NCBI GenBank assembly: GCA_902785555.1
Contig: CACZZB010000007.1
Location: 1-64,000 of the forward strand
Direction of reading: 5' to 3'
Source: an uncultured Ruminococcus sp.
GTDB taxonomy: Bacteria > Bacillota > Clostridia > Oscillospirales > Acutalibacteraceae
Length of the DNA: 64,000 nt
This document shows, in pieces, positions 55,929 through 63,862 of the stretch; the stretch's first letter is position 1; the number at the start of each line of letters is the position of its first letter. Made by a program: the position numbers and the translations under genes. The notes beneath the pieces were generated by a model. The model did no database searches. It saw only the letters and a list, made by a program, of their open reading frames with translations, and was not told where the DNA came from.

Positions 55929-57055
55929 CAAAAGAAACTTATATCAAAGCAATAAATCAAGTCATATATCTTTCGGGCTGTGCTGTAAATGGTGTTGTGC
56001 CTGACTTGAATAAATTTCAGGATATTGACCTTGAAAATATCTATAAAGCTGCTCAAAAACATTCATTGACCGCTATTGTCGGCTATGCTCTTGAATCCGC
56101 CGGCATCTTCGATAAAAGATTTGTTCAGGCAAAAGCAAAGTCTATCCGTAAAATAACCGTTATGGAGATAGACAAAGAAAAACTGTTTCAGCGGATGGAA
56201 CAGGAAAAAATTCGATATGCACCCCTTAAAGGCATTATCATAAAAGAACTGTATCCCTCAATCGGTCTCAGGCAGATGTCGGATTTTGATATACTTTTCG
56301 ATAGTAAATATTCCCAGAAAGTAAGGGATATAATGCTTGAACTCGGCTTTTCCTGTGAATCTTTCGGCAAACATAACCATGATGTATATTTCAAGCAGCC
56401 TGTAAGCAATTTTGAGATGCACGGCAGACTTTTCAATGATACTCACAAAAAAGAATTCCGTGAATATTACCGTGATGTAGAAAAACGTCTGATAAAAGAC
56501 GACTTAAACAGCTTCGGCTATCATTTCGGCAACAATGATCTGTATATATATCTGACCGCTCATGAATACAAACATTATCATGGCAGCGGAACAGGGCTTC
56601 GCTCCCTTCTCGATACCTATGTGATATGGAAAAAACTTGGTGATGAACTTGATGAACCATATATAATATCCGAAACAAAAAAACTTGGTATCGACACTTT
56701 TGAACAAAAAACAAGGCAGCTTGCTTTAAATCTTTTCGGCAACGGTCAACTTACAGATGAATATCGTAAAATGTTCGATTACATTATCTTTTCAGGCACT
56801 TACGGCACTCTTAAAAACAACATTGAAAACTCTGTCAAAAATAACGGCGGCGGTAAAAAAGGCAAACTTAAATTTGTGACACAAAAACTGTTTTTACCAA
56901 TGGATAATATAAAATCATATTATCCGTTTTACTACAAACACAAAATTCTCCTGCCTGTACTTTTCTTTTACAGACTCGGAAAAGCTGCTACCATAAAACG
57001 AAAAGATACAATAAATAAGCTTAAAATACTACGAAAAACCAATGATACAAAATAA
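55925..57055 (+). CDS. Nucleotidyltransferase-family protein (NTP_transf_5, PF14907)
   Basis: About 376 residues from a TTG at 55925. APLKGIIIKELYPSIGLRQM and SDFDILFDSKY are the nucleotidyltransferase core with the DxD; VYFKQPVSNFEMHGRLF and LTAHEYKHYHGSGTGLRSLLD follow. Family members accompany HprK-like kinases and lasso-like or exosortase-linked peptides. The exact reaction is unknown. It ends the cluster at a terminator. Confidence 0.78.
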   Translation: MTKETYIKAINQVIYLSGCAVNGVVPDLNKFQDIDLENIYKAAQKHSLTAIVGYALESAGIFDKRFVQAKAKSIRKITVMEIDKEKLFQRMEQEKIRYAPLKGIIIKELYPSIGLRQMSDFDILFDSKYSQKVRDIMLELGFSCESFGKHNHDVYFKQPVSNFEMHGRLFNDTHKKEFREYYRDVEKRLIKDDLNSFGYHFGNNDLYIYLTAHEYKHYHGSGTGLRSLLDTYVIWKKLGDELDEPYIISETKKLGIDTFEQKTRQLALNLFGNGQLTDEYRKMFDYIIFSGTYGTLKNNIENSVKNNGGGKKGKLKFVTQKLFLPMDNIKSYYPFYYKHKILLPVLFFYRLGKAATIKRKDTINKLKILRKTNDTK

Positions 57056-57059
57056 TTAT

Positions 57060-57100
57060 AGCCCCCATATAGTTGTTCAATAAACTATGGGGGCTGTTTT
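57060..57100. terminator. Bidirectional terminator
   Basis: AGCCCCCATA (57060-57069) pairs with TATGGGGGCT (57086-57095), followed by GTTTT. It separates the peptide cluster from cotJC. Confidence 0.85.
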
Positions 57101-57105
57101 GTATA

Positions 57106-57669
57106 TTATTTTTTCTTGTCAAATTCGGGATTAAAGGCATAGAAATTTTTACTGTCAAGTTTATCTGTCAATATTCTTAAACTTTCTCCGAACCTTTGGT
57201 AATGAACTACCTCCCTTGCACGCAAAAATCTTATTGGATCTATTACATCAGGGTCATCGCAAAATCTCAGAATATTATCATAAGTTGTTCTCGCCTTTTG
57301 CTCAGCCGCAAGGTCTTCATGCAAATCGGTAATAGGATCTCCTTTTACCTGCATAAATGCCGCCGTATAAGGAACTCCACTGCTTGATGACGGATATACA
57401 CCTGTGGTATGGTCAACGAAATATGAATCAAATCCGGATTTTTTTATTTCATCCATTGTAAGATTTTTAGTAAGCTGATAAACAATTGTTCCAATCATTT
57501 CAAGATGTGCAAGTTCTTCTGTTCCTATATCAGTCAAAACAGCCTTTATTTCGGGATACGGTACGGAATATCTTTGACTTAAATATCTCAACGATGCACC
57601 TAACTCTCCGTCAGGTCCTCCATACTCCAAAAAGATATACTTTTCAGATATAGAAAAATATCTCGACAT
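57106..57669 (-). CDS. cotJC: CotJC-like manganese catalase, 5'-truncated at an element junction
   Basis: The 193-codon frame reaches back to a TTG at 57687, and an ATG lies at 57669. Homology to CotJC starts only at about SEKYIFLEYGGPDGELGASL; the usual N-terminus (MWIYEKKLQYPV-type, about 20 residues) is gone and is replaced by sequence that is the end of a serine recombinase gene in another frame. Downstream features are intact: GTEELAHLEMIG, HEDLAAEQKARTTYDNI and REVVHYQRFGE carry dimanganese ligands. CotJC is a spore-coat catalase. I infer that a mobile element sits in the gene, splitting it; the missing 5' part should be beyond the window. Confidence 0.82.
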   Translation of the reverse strand: MSRYFSISEKYIFLEYGGPDGELGASLRYLSQRYSVPYPEIKAVLTDIGTEELAHLEMIGTIVYQLTKNLTMDEIKKSGFDSYFVDHTTGVYPSSSSGVPYTAAFMQVKGDPITDLHEDLAAEQKARTTYDNILRFCDDPDVIDPIRFLRAREVVHYQRFGESLRILTDKLDSKNFYAFNPEFDKKK

Positions 57670-59038
57670 CACACTTTGAACGGTCAAAAATGATACGCCT
57701 GATAAATGATTTCAGCATGGTATTCTTTGTTTCCTCGGGCATGGCAGGCGATTTCATCAACGGCATGAATTCTATTGCCTTTTTATGAAATTCCTGTATA
57801 AGTACCTGCTTATCGTCAATTTCTGACTGCTGTGCATGGAGTTTTTCTTCAAGTTCGGATATCTTATTCCTTACACTGTCACGGCTCTGCCTATATTCCT
57901 CAAGAGTGTAAACACCGTTTTCATAAGCGTCTTTGATACGTTCCAATTTCTTTTCTTCTCTCGATATCAGCAGAGGGATATTTTCATCCGATTTTTTCTC
58001 GGATGTGAATTCCATATTGAATTCAGAATTTTCTATGCACCTGTCGATAGTTTCTATGACAAGAGCATTTATTTTTTTCAGGCTGATGCTGTGCGACTCA
58101 TTGCATTTGCCATGAGCATACGCATAGCACTGCAAAGATGTATGATTCACTGCCATACACAATGTCGCTCCGCACGCTGAACATCTGACCAATCCCTGCA
58201 ACATGAAAGGCTCTTTTGCCGAACCCTCCCGCATATATCTGACAGTATTTTTATTCAATCTTTTCTGCACCTCGTCAAATATTTCCTGTGAAATTATCGG
58301 CTCATGTGTACCGTCTATGATAAGCGTATCTTTATTATCCTTGCGGTGATTTGCCTTTCCTGTCGGTGTCCAGCGAATTTTACCGATATATACGGGATTT
58401 TTCAGCATATATCTTATAGTCCTGTTCTCAAACTTATTTCCACGTCTTGTACGATAGCCGTTTTCATTGAGTTCCCTTGCAATAGTGACAAGTCCTTTGC
58501 CGTCAAGAAAATCCGCAAATATATTCTTAACAACAGGGGCTGTTTCAGGATTGGGAACATACTTTCCGTCAATAATATCATATCCGAATGACGGTATTGT
58601 AACCGCCTCTCCCCTATTCGCTTTCTCATTCATGCCACGCCTGACTTCTTCACCGAGATTTATCGAATAATACTCGTCCATAGCTTCTATCATGGCTTCC
58701 ATGATGACCGACATTATAACGTCAATACCGCACTGTTTTCGGAGCATGGATTTATAGACAATGCTGTCCTCACGGTTTCGGGCGAAACGGCTGAATTTCC
58801 ATAGAAGAATAGCGTCAAAAGGTTTGGGCTTTGTTTTGGCAATGCCAATCATTTTGTTAAAAGCAGGTCTTTTGGCGGTAGTTCTGCCCGATATTCCCTC
58901 GTCAATGAAGATGTATTCGCTTGGAAGAATATAACCGTTTTTCTTGGCGTATTCCTGTATTTTTTCAAGCTGAGAGCTTGGAGAATATTCTATTTGGTCG
59001 TCAGTCGATACTCTTATATATGCCGCTGCTGTTTTCAT
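57644..59038 (-). CDS. Large serine recombinase
   Basis: 464 residues. The catalytic domain opens AAYIRVSTDDQIEYSPSSQL with the nucleophile Ser, and LLWKFSRFARNRED holds the conserved Arg pair. A recombinase domain and a zinc ribbon (CSACGATLC, QCYAYAHGKC) follow, then a coiled coil. Between CGIDVIM and EAMDEYY about 13 residues that family members have seem to be missing, which may weaken activity. Its stop overlaps the truncated cotJC, as expected for an integrase next to attL. It probably integrates or excises the element. Confidence 0.85.
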   Translation of the reverse strand: MKTAAAYIRVSTDDQIEYSPSSQLEKIQEYAKKNGYILPSEYIFIDEGISGRTTAKRPAFNKMIGIAKTKPKPFDAILLWKFSRFARNREDSIVYKSMLRKQCGIDVIMSVIMEAMIEAMDEYYSINLGEEVRRGMNEKANRGEAVTIPSFGYDIIDGKYVPNPETAPVVKNIFADFLDGKGLVTIARELNENGYRTRRGNKFENRTIRYMLKNPVYIGKIRWTPTGKANHRKDNKDTLIIDGTHEPIISQEIFDEVQKRLNKNTVRYMREGSAKEPFMLQGLVRCSACGATLCMAVNHTSLQCYAYAHGKCNESHSISLKKINALVIETIDRCIENSEFNMEFTSEKKSDENIPLLISREEKKLERIKDAYENGVYTLEEYRQSRDSVRNKISELEEKLHAQQSEIDDKQVLIQEFHKKAIEFMPLMKSPAMPEETKNTMLKSFIRRIIFDRSKCDVEIFFYI

Positions 59039-59098
59039 AAAATCACTCCTTTTGTAAATATATTCCCTGTCGGTAGCCGGCAGGGAATTTTTTTGTTT
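59029..59098. repeat. Recombinase leader, duplicated at 60071-60145
   Basis: This stretch holds the recombinase start codon, its ribosome site and an upstream hairpin (TTCCCTGTCGG with CCGGCAGGGAA). It is a diverged direct repeat of 60071-60145. Confidence 0.65.
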
Positions 59099-59131
59099 AC
59101 ATACATTTTCCTAACATATCCGTTTGAGAAT

Positions 59132-59836
59132 TTAAGTGATATTACAAAGTTTATCTCTGCTGTTGTTGCCAATTTGACCTGTCCTCGTAATCTTTCCGTC
59201 AATATGTAAATTCAAACTGTCTTTAATTGGATGGCGAAGAGGATCTAATATAAAATCAATACCCTCTCTTCTGGCATATTTTGCAGCAGGAACAAAATCG
59301 CTGTCACCGGCAATCAAAACGATTTGATTAACAAGTCTCTTGAAAGCTAATGATGCTATATCAAGACCAATACGCATATCAACACCTTTTTGCTGAATAT
59401 CCAAAATCAAGTCACTTTCAGTTATATCGGTTACAACTAAATCGCCTTTCAAAAGTTTTTTGGTTATTTCGGGTTTAAGGTTATAACTTGCATTGCTATC
59501 AGATAATTCACCCATACGAAGAGCAACTTTTCGTTGTTCCGAAAGTGCCTTGAAAAAGTCGTTCGTCCAAGTATATTGAGGAGTTTTTCCAAGATTGACA
59601 CTTCTTTGTGTTATTGGATTGTAAATCGTTTTTTTAGATGGCTCGCAATCGTAATAGAATATACGATATAACCTTTTTTCCTCTCCTGGAAAATCGGGCT
59701 GTAAATGTCTGAAACAATACGTTATCAATTCTTCTGCTCTTTCCTGTGGTGTTTTTTCTCCAAATAATTTTTTTGCTTGCTTTCGGTAAAAGCCACCATC
59801 AACTAATATTGCAGTTATTGTATCCAATTTTATCAC
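59132..59836 (-). CDS. NYN-domain (LabA/PIN-like) nuclease
   Basis: 234 residues from a GTG at 59836. LVDGGFYRKQ, VDMRIGLDIASLA and IAGDSDFVPAAKYA supply the four acidic residues of a NYN ribonuclease site. NYN proteins cut RNA in the cytoplasm and some take part in phage defence. A hairpin in its leader (59860-59905) and an operator-like palindrome (59925-59939) lie upstream. Confidence 0.82.
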   Translation of the reverse strand: MIKLDTITAILVDGGFYRKQAKKLFGEKTPQERAEELITYCFRHLQPDFPGEEKRLYRIFYYDCEPSKKTIYNPITQRSVNLGKTPQYTWTNDFFKALSEQRKVALRMGELSDSNASYNLKPEITKKLLKGDLVVTDITESDLILDIQQKGVDMRIGLDIASLAFKRLVNQIVLIAGDSDFVPAAKYARREGIDFILDPLRHPIKDSLNLHIDGKITRTGQIGNNSRDKLCNIT

Positions 59837-59859
59837 ATTCCCTTACAAAAAAATAAAAA

Positions 59860-59905
59860 CCTTGACATCGTAACTTCCCGTATGGTGGGAGAACTACTGT
59901 CAAGG
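59860..59905 (-). terminator. Leader hairpin of the NYN gene, possible attenuator
   Basis: CCTTGACA (59860-59867) pairs with TGTCAAGG (59898-59905) around an inner CTTCCC/GGGAG stem. On the minus strand it is followed by a T tract, 24 nt before the NYN start. It could terminate early; a short motif in it also occurs in the RNA at 8215-8348. Confidence 0.6.
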
Positions 59906-59924
59906 CTTGGTTAAACAATATAAG

Positions 59925-59974
59925 AGTAGTTAAACTACTAATATATATTATGCACCTTTAACAGCAAAAATCAA
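59925..59974 (-). promoter_or_regulatory. NYN promoter and operator-like palindrome
   Basis: On the minus strand TTGATT (59974-59969) and TAATAT (59950-59945) are 18 bases apart. A palindrome AGTAGT-TAA-ACTACT (59925-59939) lies at the start of transcription and may bind a regulator. Confidence 0.5.
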
Positions 59975-60070
59975 TCATATTTTCAAAATTGTAACTATTT
60001 TTATACATATTGTTTAAAAAATATAACAATAATTACATAAAATAAGTCACTTTTTATATCATTTCCCATG

Positions 60071-60145
60071 CTGTTTTCACAAAATCACTCCTTGTATAAA
60101 TATATTCCCTGTCGTTTCAAAAAAATCGACAGGAATTTTTTTGCC
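60071..60145. repeat. Second copy of the recombinase leader
   Basis: This copy keeps the hairpin TTCCTGTCGA/CGACAGGGAA and the start region encoding MKTA from a GTG near 60076 on the minus strand, then diverges and stops. It looks like the leftover 5' end of another recombinase gene. The NYN gene lies between the copies. Confidence 0.65.
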
Positions 60146-60197
60146 TATTCCATTATACCACTTCCCGTTACTCAGCGAAAGAGTAATGGGGATTTTT

Positions 60198-61568
60198 TTA
60201 TTGATTCAAAGATAAAGATTGATTATACTGTTCAGCCAAAGCTGTCATTTTAAATTCAGCAGATGGTTCTATTTGATGAACAATGTGTTCTATCTCATTG
60301 ATATCAACAGCGAAGAATTCTTTACGTTTGTTAATCTTATTAACACGCTTACTATCTAAAATCTTGTGCATACGGTTTTCAAGTTCAACTGCATTTGAAG
60401 AAAATATAAAGCTATGTACATCAAACGGGAAAGGTACACTTGCATTTCCCAGTTCATCAATTCTGTCTTGAGGTTCATCACGTCTGGTCATGCCGACTTT
60501 GAATACATTTTTACCGAAAGAACCGATATTACTGATGATATAGACATATCCAGCCTGACCGTTTTGCAGATTGATAATTTTTTCCTTGCGTTCATCAATT
60601 TTATTAAGCTGTTCTGTGAGTTCCTGCAAACGCTTTTTAAGGGCCTCGACTTCATTTTGATTTGAAGTTGAAATAGCTATTTTAACATTTTCGATTTCGT
60701 TTTTATATTTATTTTCTTCTTTTTCAAGTTTTTTCTGTTGCTGTTCAAGAGCCTTGCGTTCCTCTACCTCCTGACGCATCTGTTCTTTTAATGCACGCTG
60801 TTCTTCTTTGATTTTTTCCTTTTGGGTGTAGTACTCATATTCAATGTCAATAGCCTCTAAATATAAAATTTCAATTTCAGATATGAATTTTTTGACCGTT
60901 GGTGCTATGCTCTGATTCCCGTTAGAGGATATTGCATAATATTTTTGAGTAATTTCTTTAATTTTGGACTTTGCTTTGTCAACAGTACCGAATTTAAGAT
61001 TTATAAGAACATTCTGCAATTCAGCTTCCAAACCAATAACCATTAACTGATATATAGCCTGATTGCTTTTTGTGGTATATCTTTCTTCATATTTTTGAAT
61101 AACCTTTTTGATATTGGTTTTATTTGCACTTACAAGCTTACGGAGAGCCGGAACATCAAGACAATTAAGGTGCATATCGGAAATATGAGTCATCAAAGAA
61201 GCTGCATTAATTATAAGTTTAGGAGCATCAGCGGCATTTGTATTATCAGCTTTCATAGCTTTTTGGGCAGCTTTCAGTGCAGTGTCAGAGGTTTTTATTT
61301 TTAGCTGTAATTCCTGCAAATCTTTGTTCAAAGTTTCCTTTTGATTGACCAAATTGGATATTTCATTTTTTAAATTATTGAGAGTTTCACCGCTGATTGT
61401 TTTTGACAGGTCGTGATAAGACGCACTCAAAGTATTGTATTTTCGATTAGATGAATCCACTTCATTACGAAGATTAACATTTGCCGCTGTCAATTCTTCA
61501 ACTCTCTTTTTCAGTTCTTCATTTTCAGACTTTATCTGACCGACTTTTAAAAAATCAAATATTCCCAT
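60198..61568 (-). CDS. DUF4041 / T5orf172 (GIY-YIG-like) protein
   Basis: About 456 residues from an ATG at 61568. A long N-terminal coiled coil (10-110) leads to a DUF4041 domain (about 115-260) and another coiled coil, then a C-terminal T5orf172 domain (about 350-430): GYVYIISNIGSFGKNVFKVG, MTRRDEPQDRIDELGNASVP and AVELENRMHKILDSKRVNK. This GIY-YIG-related domain occurs in phages and mobile elements; its nuclease role is not proven. Confidence 0.85.
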   Translation of the reverse strand: MGIFDFLKVGQIKSENEELKKRVEELTAANVNLRNEVDSSNRKYNTLSASYHDLSKTISGETLNNLKNEISNLVNQKETLNKDLQELQLKIKTSDTALKAAQKAMKADNTNAADAPKLIINAASLMTHISDMHLNCLDVPALRKLVSANKTNIKKVIQKYEERYTTKSNQAIYQLMVIGLEAELQNVLINLKFGTVDKAKSKIKEITQKYYAISSNGNQSIAPTVKKFISEIEILYLEAIDIEYEYYTQKEKIKEEQRALKEQMRQEVEERKALEQQQKKLEKEENKYKNEIENVKIAISTSNQNEVEALKKRLQELTEQLNKIDERKEKIINLQNGQAGYVYIISNIGSFGKNVFKVGMTRRDEPQDRIDELGNASVPFPFDVHSFIFSSNAVELENRMHKILDSKRVNKINKRKEFFAVDINEIEHIVHQIEPSAEFKMTALAEQYNQSLSLNQ

Positions 61569-61589
61569 TTTTATCAACCTTTCATGTTT

Positions 61590-62513
61590 TTATTTCTTTA
61601 TCAGCAAACCGTTACCGTCAGTGAATTGACCTTTGGCTATTTTAACAATATCAGAAATCCAGCCAATGTAAAGCAGTCCTACTGTAAATATATATAAAAC
61701 ACCCGAAGCATTTTTTCCGACATAAAATCTGTGTATCCCTATATATCCCAAGAATATTGCAAGTATAAGCGTTATCCATTTGCTTTTATTGCTTATTCCT
61801 GTCCTTTGACAACTATGATTATTAGTGTGAATATTTCTGTTATTATTGACATCTTGAATATCACATTGAATAACAAGCGGTTTGGCAATTATTTTCATAG
61901 TTGATATTGCTTTTGTCGGATATTCAAGTTTTGAATGGCAATAAGGACAAAAACCGCTTCCGTTATTCACTTCGGCTTTACAGTTCTTGCACTGTACAGT
62001 AATAGTTTCATTTTCATTTGGTTTGAAAGTGGCTGATTTATAGTTTGTTTCTATATAATCAATATTTTCACTATTCATAAGATTATAGTACGTCTGCAAG
62101 CTCTGATAAAATTTTTCATATTTGTTGAGCTTTCCTTTATCTGTTTTCATATTGTCAGCCTGTTTTTTTGTATCACTGAAATATCTTGATAAAAAGATAA
62201 GAGTTTGTTCCTGTTTAGATGCCTGTAATTTATCAAGTTCAGAAGAAGGTTTGTTTCTTTTGAATTTTATGTAAGGTTCAAATAAAGACAGAATACCCAA
62301 ATTTTCTTCAATAAGTTCATAGCGTGAAAAGAAAACGTCAGGTTTTACGGTATTATTAACAAGCTGTACGCTTTCATTGACAATAGTTAAATATCTTTGT
62401 GCCTGAGGATAAGCCATTTTTAGAAGTTGCTGTTCAGAATAAACAAGTTTATTTGGTGGATTATCCACGACCATTCTTTGCAGAGTAAGAAGCTCTTTTG
62501 AATTAAAGCTCAT
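61590..62513 (-). CDS. Zinc-ribbon TM2-domain membrane protein
   Basis: About 307 residues from an ATG at 62513 (AAAGGTG upstream). A soluble N-terminal part (1-200), a zinc ribbon (CKNCKAEVNNGSGFCPYC) and a C-terminal TM2 pair (ILAIFLGYIGIHRFYVGK, VGLLYIGWISDIV). Common in mobile elements; function unknown. It overlaps the upstream XRE gene's end region by spacing of a few nt. Confidence 0.75.
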   Translation of the reverse strand: MSFNSKELLTLQRMVVDNPPNKLVYSEQQLLKMAYPQAQRYLTIVNESVQLVNNTVKPDVFFSRYELIEENLGILSLFEPYIKFKRNKPSSELDKLQASKQEQTLIFLSRYFSDTKKQADNMKTDKGKLNKYEKFYQSLQTYYNLMNSENIDYIETNYKSATFKPNENETITVQCKNCKAEVNNGSGFCPYCHSKLEYPTKAISTMKIIAKPLVIQCDIQDVNNNRNIHTNNHSCQRTGISNKSKWITLILAIFLGYIGIHRFYVGKNASGVLYIFTVGLLYIGWISDIVKIAKGQFTDGNGLLIKK

Positions 62514-62526
62514 TTTCATCACCTTT

Positions 62527-62910
62527 TCATTTCTTATTTTTAACATACTGCATGACATCAACCTTGTCGTCAAAGTCAAGTTGCTCAAACTTCTGTATAA
62601 ACTGCTCCGTCAGTGTATCCTTTTTATTATCAGCGGCATTGACACTTATACTGTTGTTGCCTGTAAGGCTTGTTTGTTTGTTATCTGTTACACTTATGCT
62701 TGTTTCACGAGGATTATCTGTCCTACCAAGCAAATAGTCAGCAGATACATCAAAATAATCTGCTATTTTTCTCAAAGATTCAGGATTTATATTCCCTTTT
62801 TTCCAAGTTGACAAGTTACCTTTACTTCCTGTAATTTCTACACACAATTTTGTGATAGAAATATTATTTTTTTGACAAAGACTTTCTAATCTTTCATACA
62901 TAAGATTCAC
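62527..62910 (-). CDS. XRE-family repressor (CI-like)
   Basis: 127 residues. Helix-turn-helix at about 10-65 (ISITKLCVEITGSKGNLSTW, then ADYFDVSADYLLGR). AAAAGG precedes the ATG. It is divergent from the regulator at 63335 and probably binds the operator at 62997-63014. No autocleavage domain, so it is not a LexA-like CI. Confidence 0.85.
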   Translation of the reverse strand: MNLMYERLESLCQKNNISITKLCVEITGSKGNLSTWKKGNINPESLRKIADYFDVSADYLLGRTDNPRETSISVTDNKQTSLTGNNSISVNAADNKKDTLTEQFIQKFEQLDFDDKVDVMQYVKNKK

Positions 62911-62990
62911 ATCCTTTTGTAAAATATGAACATAAAAAATATATATTTTTTGTGATTTTAAACAAAGTGCGAAAAACCGAACTTAAAAGA

Positions 62991-63019
62991 TTGACAAGTG
63001 CAGTATTTTGCACTATAAT
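62991..63019 (+). promoter_or_regulatory. Consensus promoter with operator in its spacer
   Basis: TTGACA (62991-62996), exactly 17 bases, TATAAT (63014-63019): a full sigma-A consensus. The spacer carries the palindrome AGTGCA-GTATTT-TGCACT (62997-63014). A half-site AAGTGC lies at 62965-62970. It would fire strongly rightward when the XRE repressor is absent. Confidence 0.85.
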
Positions 63020-63040
63020 ATAACCATGCTATTTATATAG

Positions 63041-63208
63041 CGGCGAGACCCCTATGGGGTGTGGGAGTTGCAATGCGTGGACGAGTGACAGAAGTTATTT
63101 TAATCACGTTTCCGTCCCCTATGGGGAATGGATGTTGCAACCGGACGTTCCACCCGAAACGGAAGAATGCCAAAATTTTTGTCCCCTACGGGAAACAGCG
63201 AGCTTGGT
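63041..63208 (+). CRISPR. Degenerate mini CRISPR-like array, three repeats and two 33-nt spacers
   Basis: Repeat 1 63041-63074, repeat 2 63108-63141, repeat 3 63175-63208, each 34 nt with a core CCCCTATGGGG or CCCCTACGGG hairpin; repeats 1 and 2 end GTTGCAA(T/C). Repeat 1 differs at its 5' end and repeat 3 at its 3' end. Both spacers are exactly 33 nt (63075-63107 and 63142-63174). No cas gene is in the window. It starts about 15 nt after the predicted start of the 62991 promoter. Confidence 0.55.
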
Positions 63209-63241
63209 ACACTCGTAGTCGTTTATGTTCCTGATGAAAAA

Positions 63242-63294
63242 AGTATATGATTGTAGTTATAATTCTGTCTTACTATAATCGTATACTATTTTTC
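63242..63294 (+). terminator. Long AT-rich inverted repeat
   Basis: AGTATATGATTGTAGT (63242-63257) pairs with ACTATAATCGTATACT (63272-63287), with a few mismatches, then ATTTTTC. It may end the CRISPR-like transcript or act as an operator. Confidence 0.45.
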
Positions 63295-63334
63295 AGCAAA
63301 TGTCAATAAGTTTTCTTATATTTCACAAAAGGGG

Positions 63335-63547
63335 GTGTTTGAGATAGACTTTGCAGATAATCTGAGAGTATTAAGATTAAAAAAGCAGTTTACTCAAAAA
63401 GAACTTGCTGAACTTGTTGGAGTAGCCCAACCCGCAATAGCCGATTACGAATCAGGCAAATATAAGCCTAAATTTGACGTTGCAACGAGGCTCGCAAAAA
63501 TTTTTGATGTGACCGTTGAAACACTCTACAGCGGTCAGACGGAGTGA
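63335..63547 (+). CDS. XRE-family regulator, short Cro-like
   Basis: 70 residues. Helix-turn-helix QKELAELVGVAQPAIADYES. GTG at 63335 directly follows GGGG, so the start is not certain. It is divergent from the XRE repressor and probably the opposing switch. Confidence 0.75.
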   Translation: MFEIDFADNLRVLRLKKQFTQKELAELVGVAQPAIADYESGKYKPKFDVATRLAKIFDVTVETLYSGQTE

Positions 63548-63557
63548 GGTGAGAGAG

Positions 63558-63711
63558 ATGACCGAAAGGGAATACTGCGAAAGTACGTTGAGAACTTTGA
63601 TGATGTCAGCGAAACTTGCGTACAAATGTACCGAAGAAAGCATTTGATAAACCTCGTGTGCTTAATGCAATAGCAAAGACACTTGCTGACATTCTCGGTG
63701 AACAGAAATGA
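63558..63711 (+). pseudogene. Frameshifted small phage-type gene
   Basis: From an ATG at 63558 (GAGAGAG upstream) MTEREYCESTLRTLMM is read, ending at TGA 63645-63647. In the +1 frame KKAFDKPRVLNAIAKTLADI continues to 63711, just into the next gene's start. One base change would join them into one small protein; a sequencing error is also possible. Confidence 0.55.
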
Positions 63712-63848
63712 ACGGTTGGCGAAACTACAAATACCGTATATGCCACAAGTGCGGTACGGAATGGAATGTATCGGTGCAGGGAAACAGCGGCAAGCACTAT
63801 ATCTGTCCAATATGTGCCTACAAGGAAAGAAAACTGCATAAACATTGA
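63708..63848 (+). CDS. Small zinc-ribbon protein (46 residues)
   Basis: Two CxxC pairs (CHKCGTEW and CPICAY) spaced like a treble-clef or ribbon, with a basic C-terminus (KERKLHKH). The start overlaps the preceding frame's stop (ATGA). Typical of phage and ICE small proteins. Confidence 0.7.
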   Translation: MNGWRNYKYRICHKCGTEWNVSVQGNSGKHYICPICAYKERKLHKH

Positions 63849-63862
63849 GGGGAGGTGACAGC

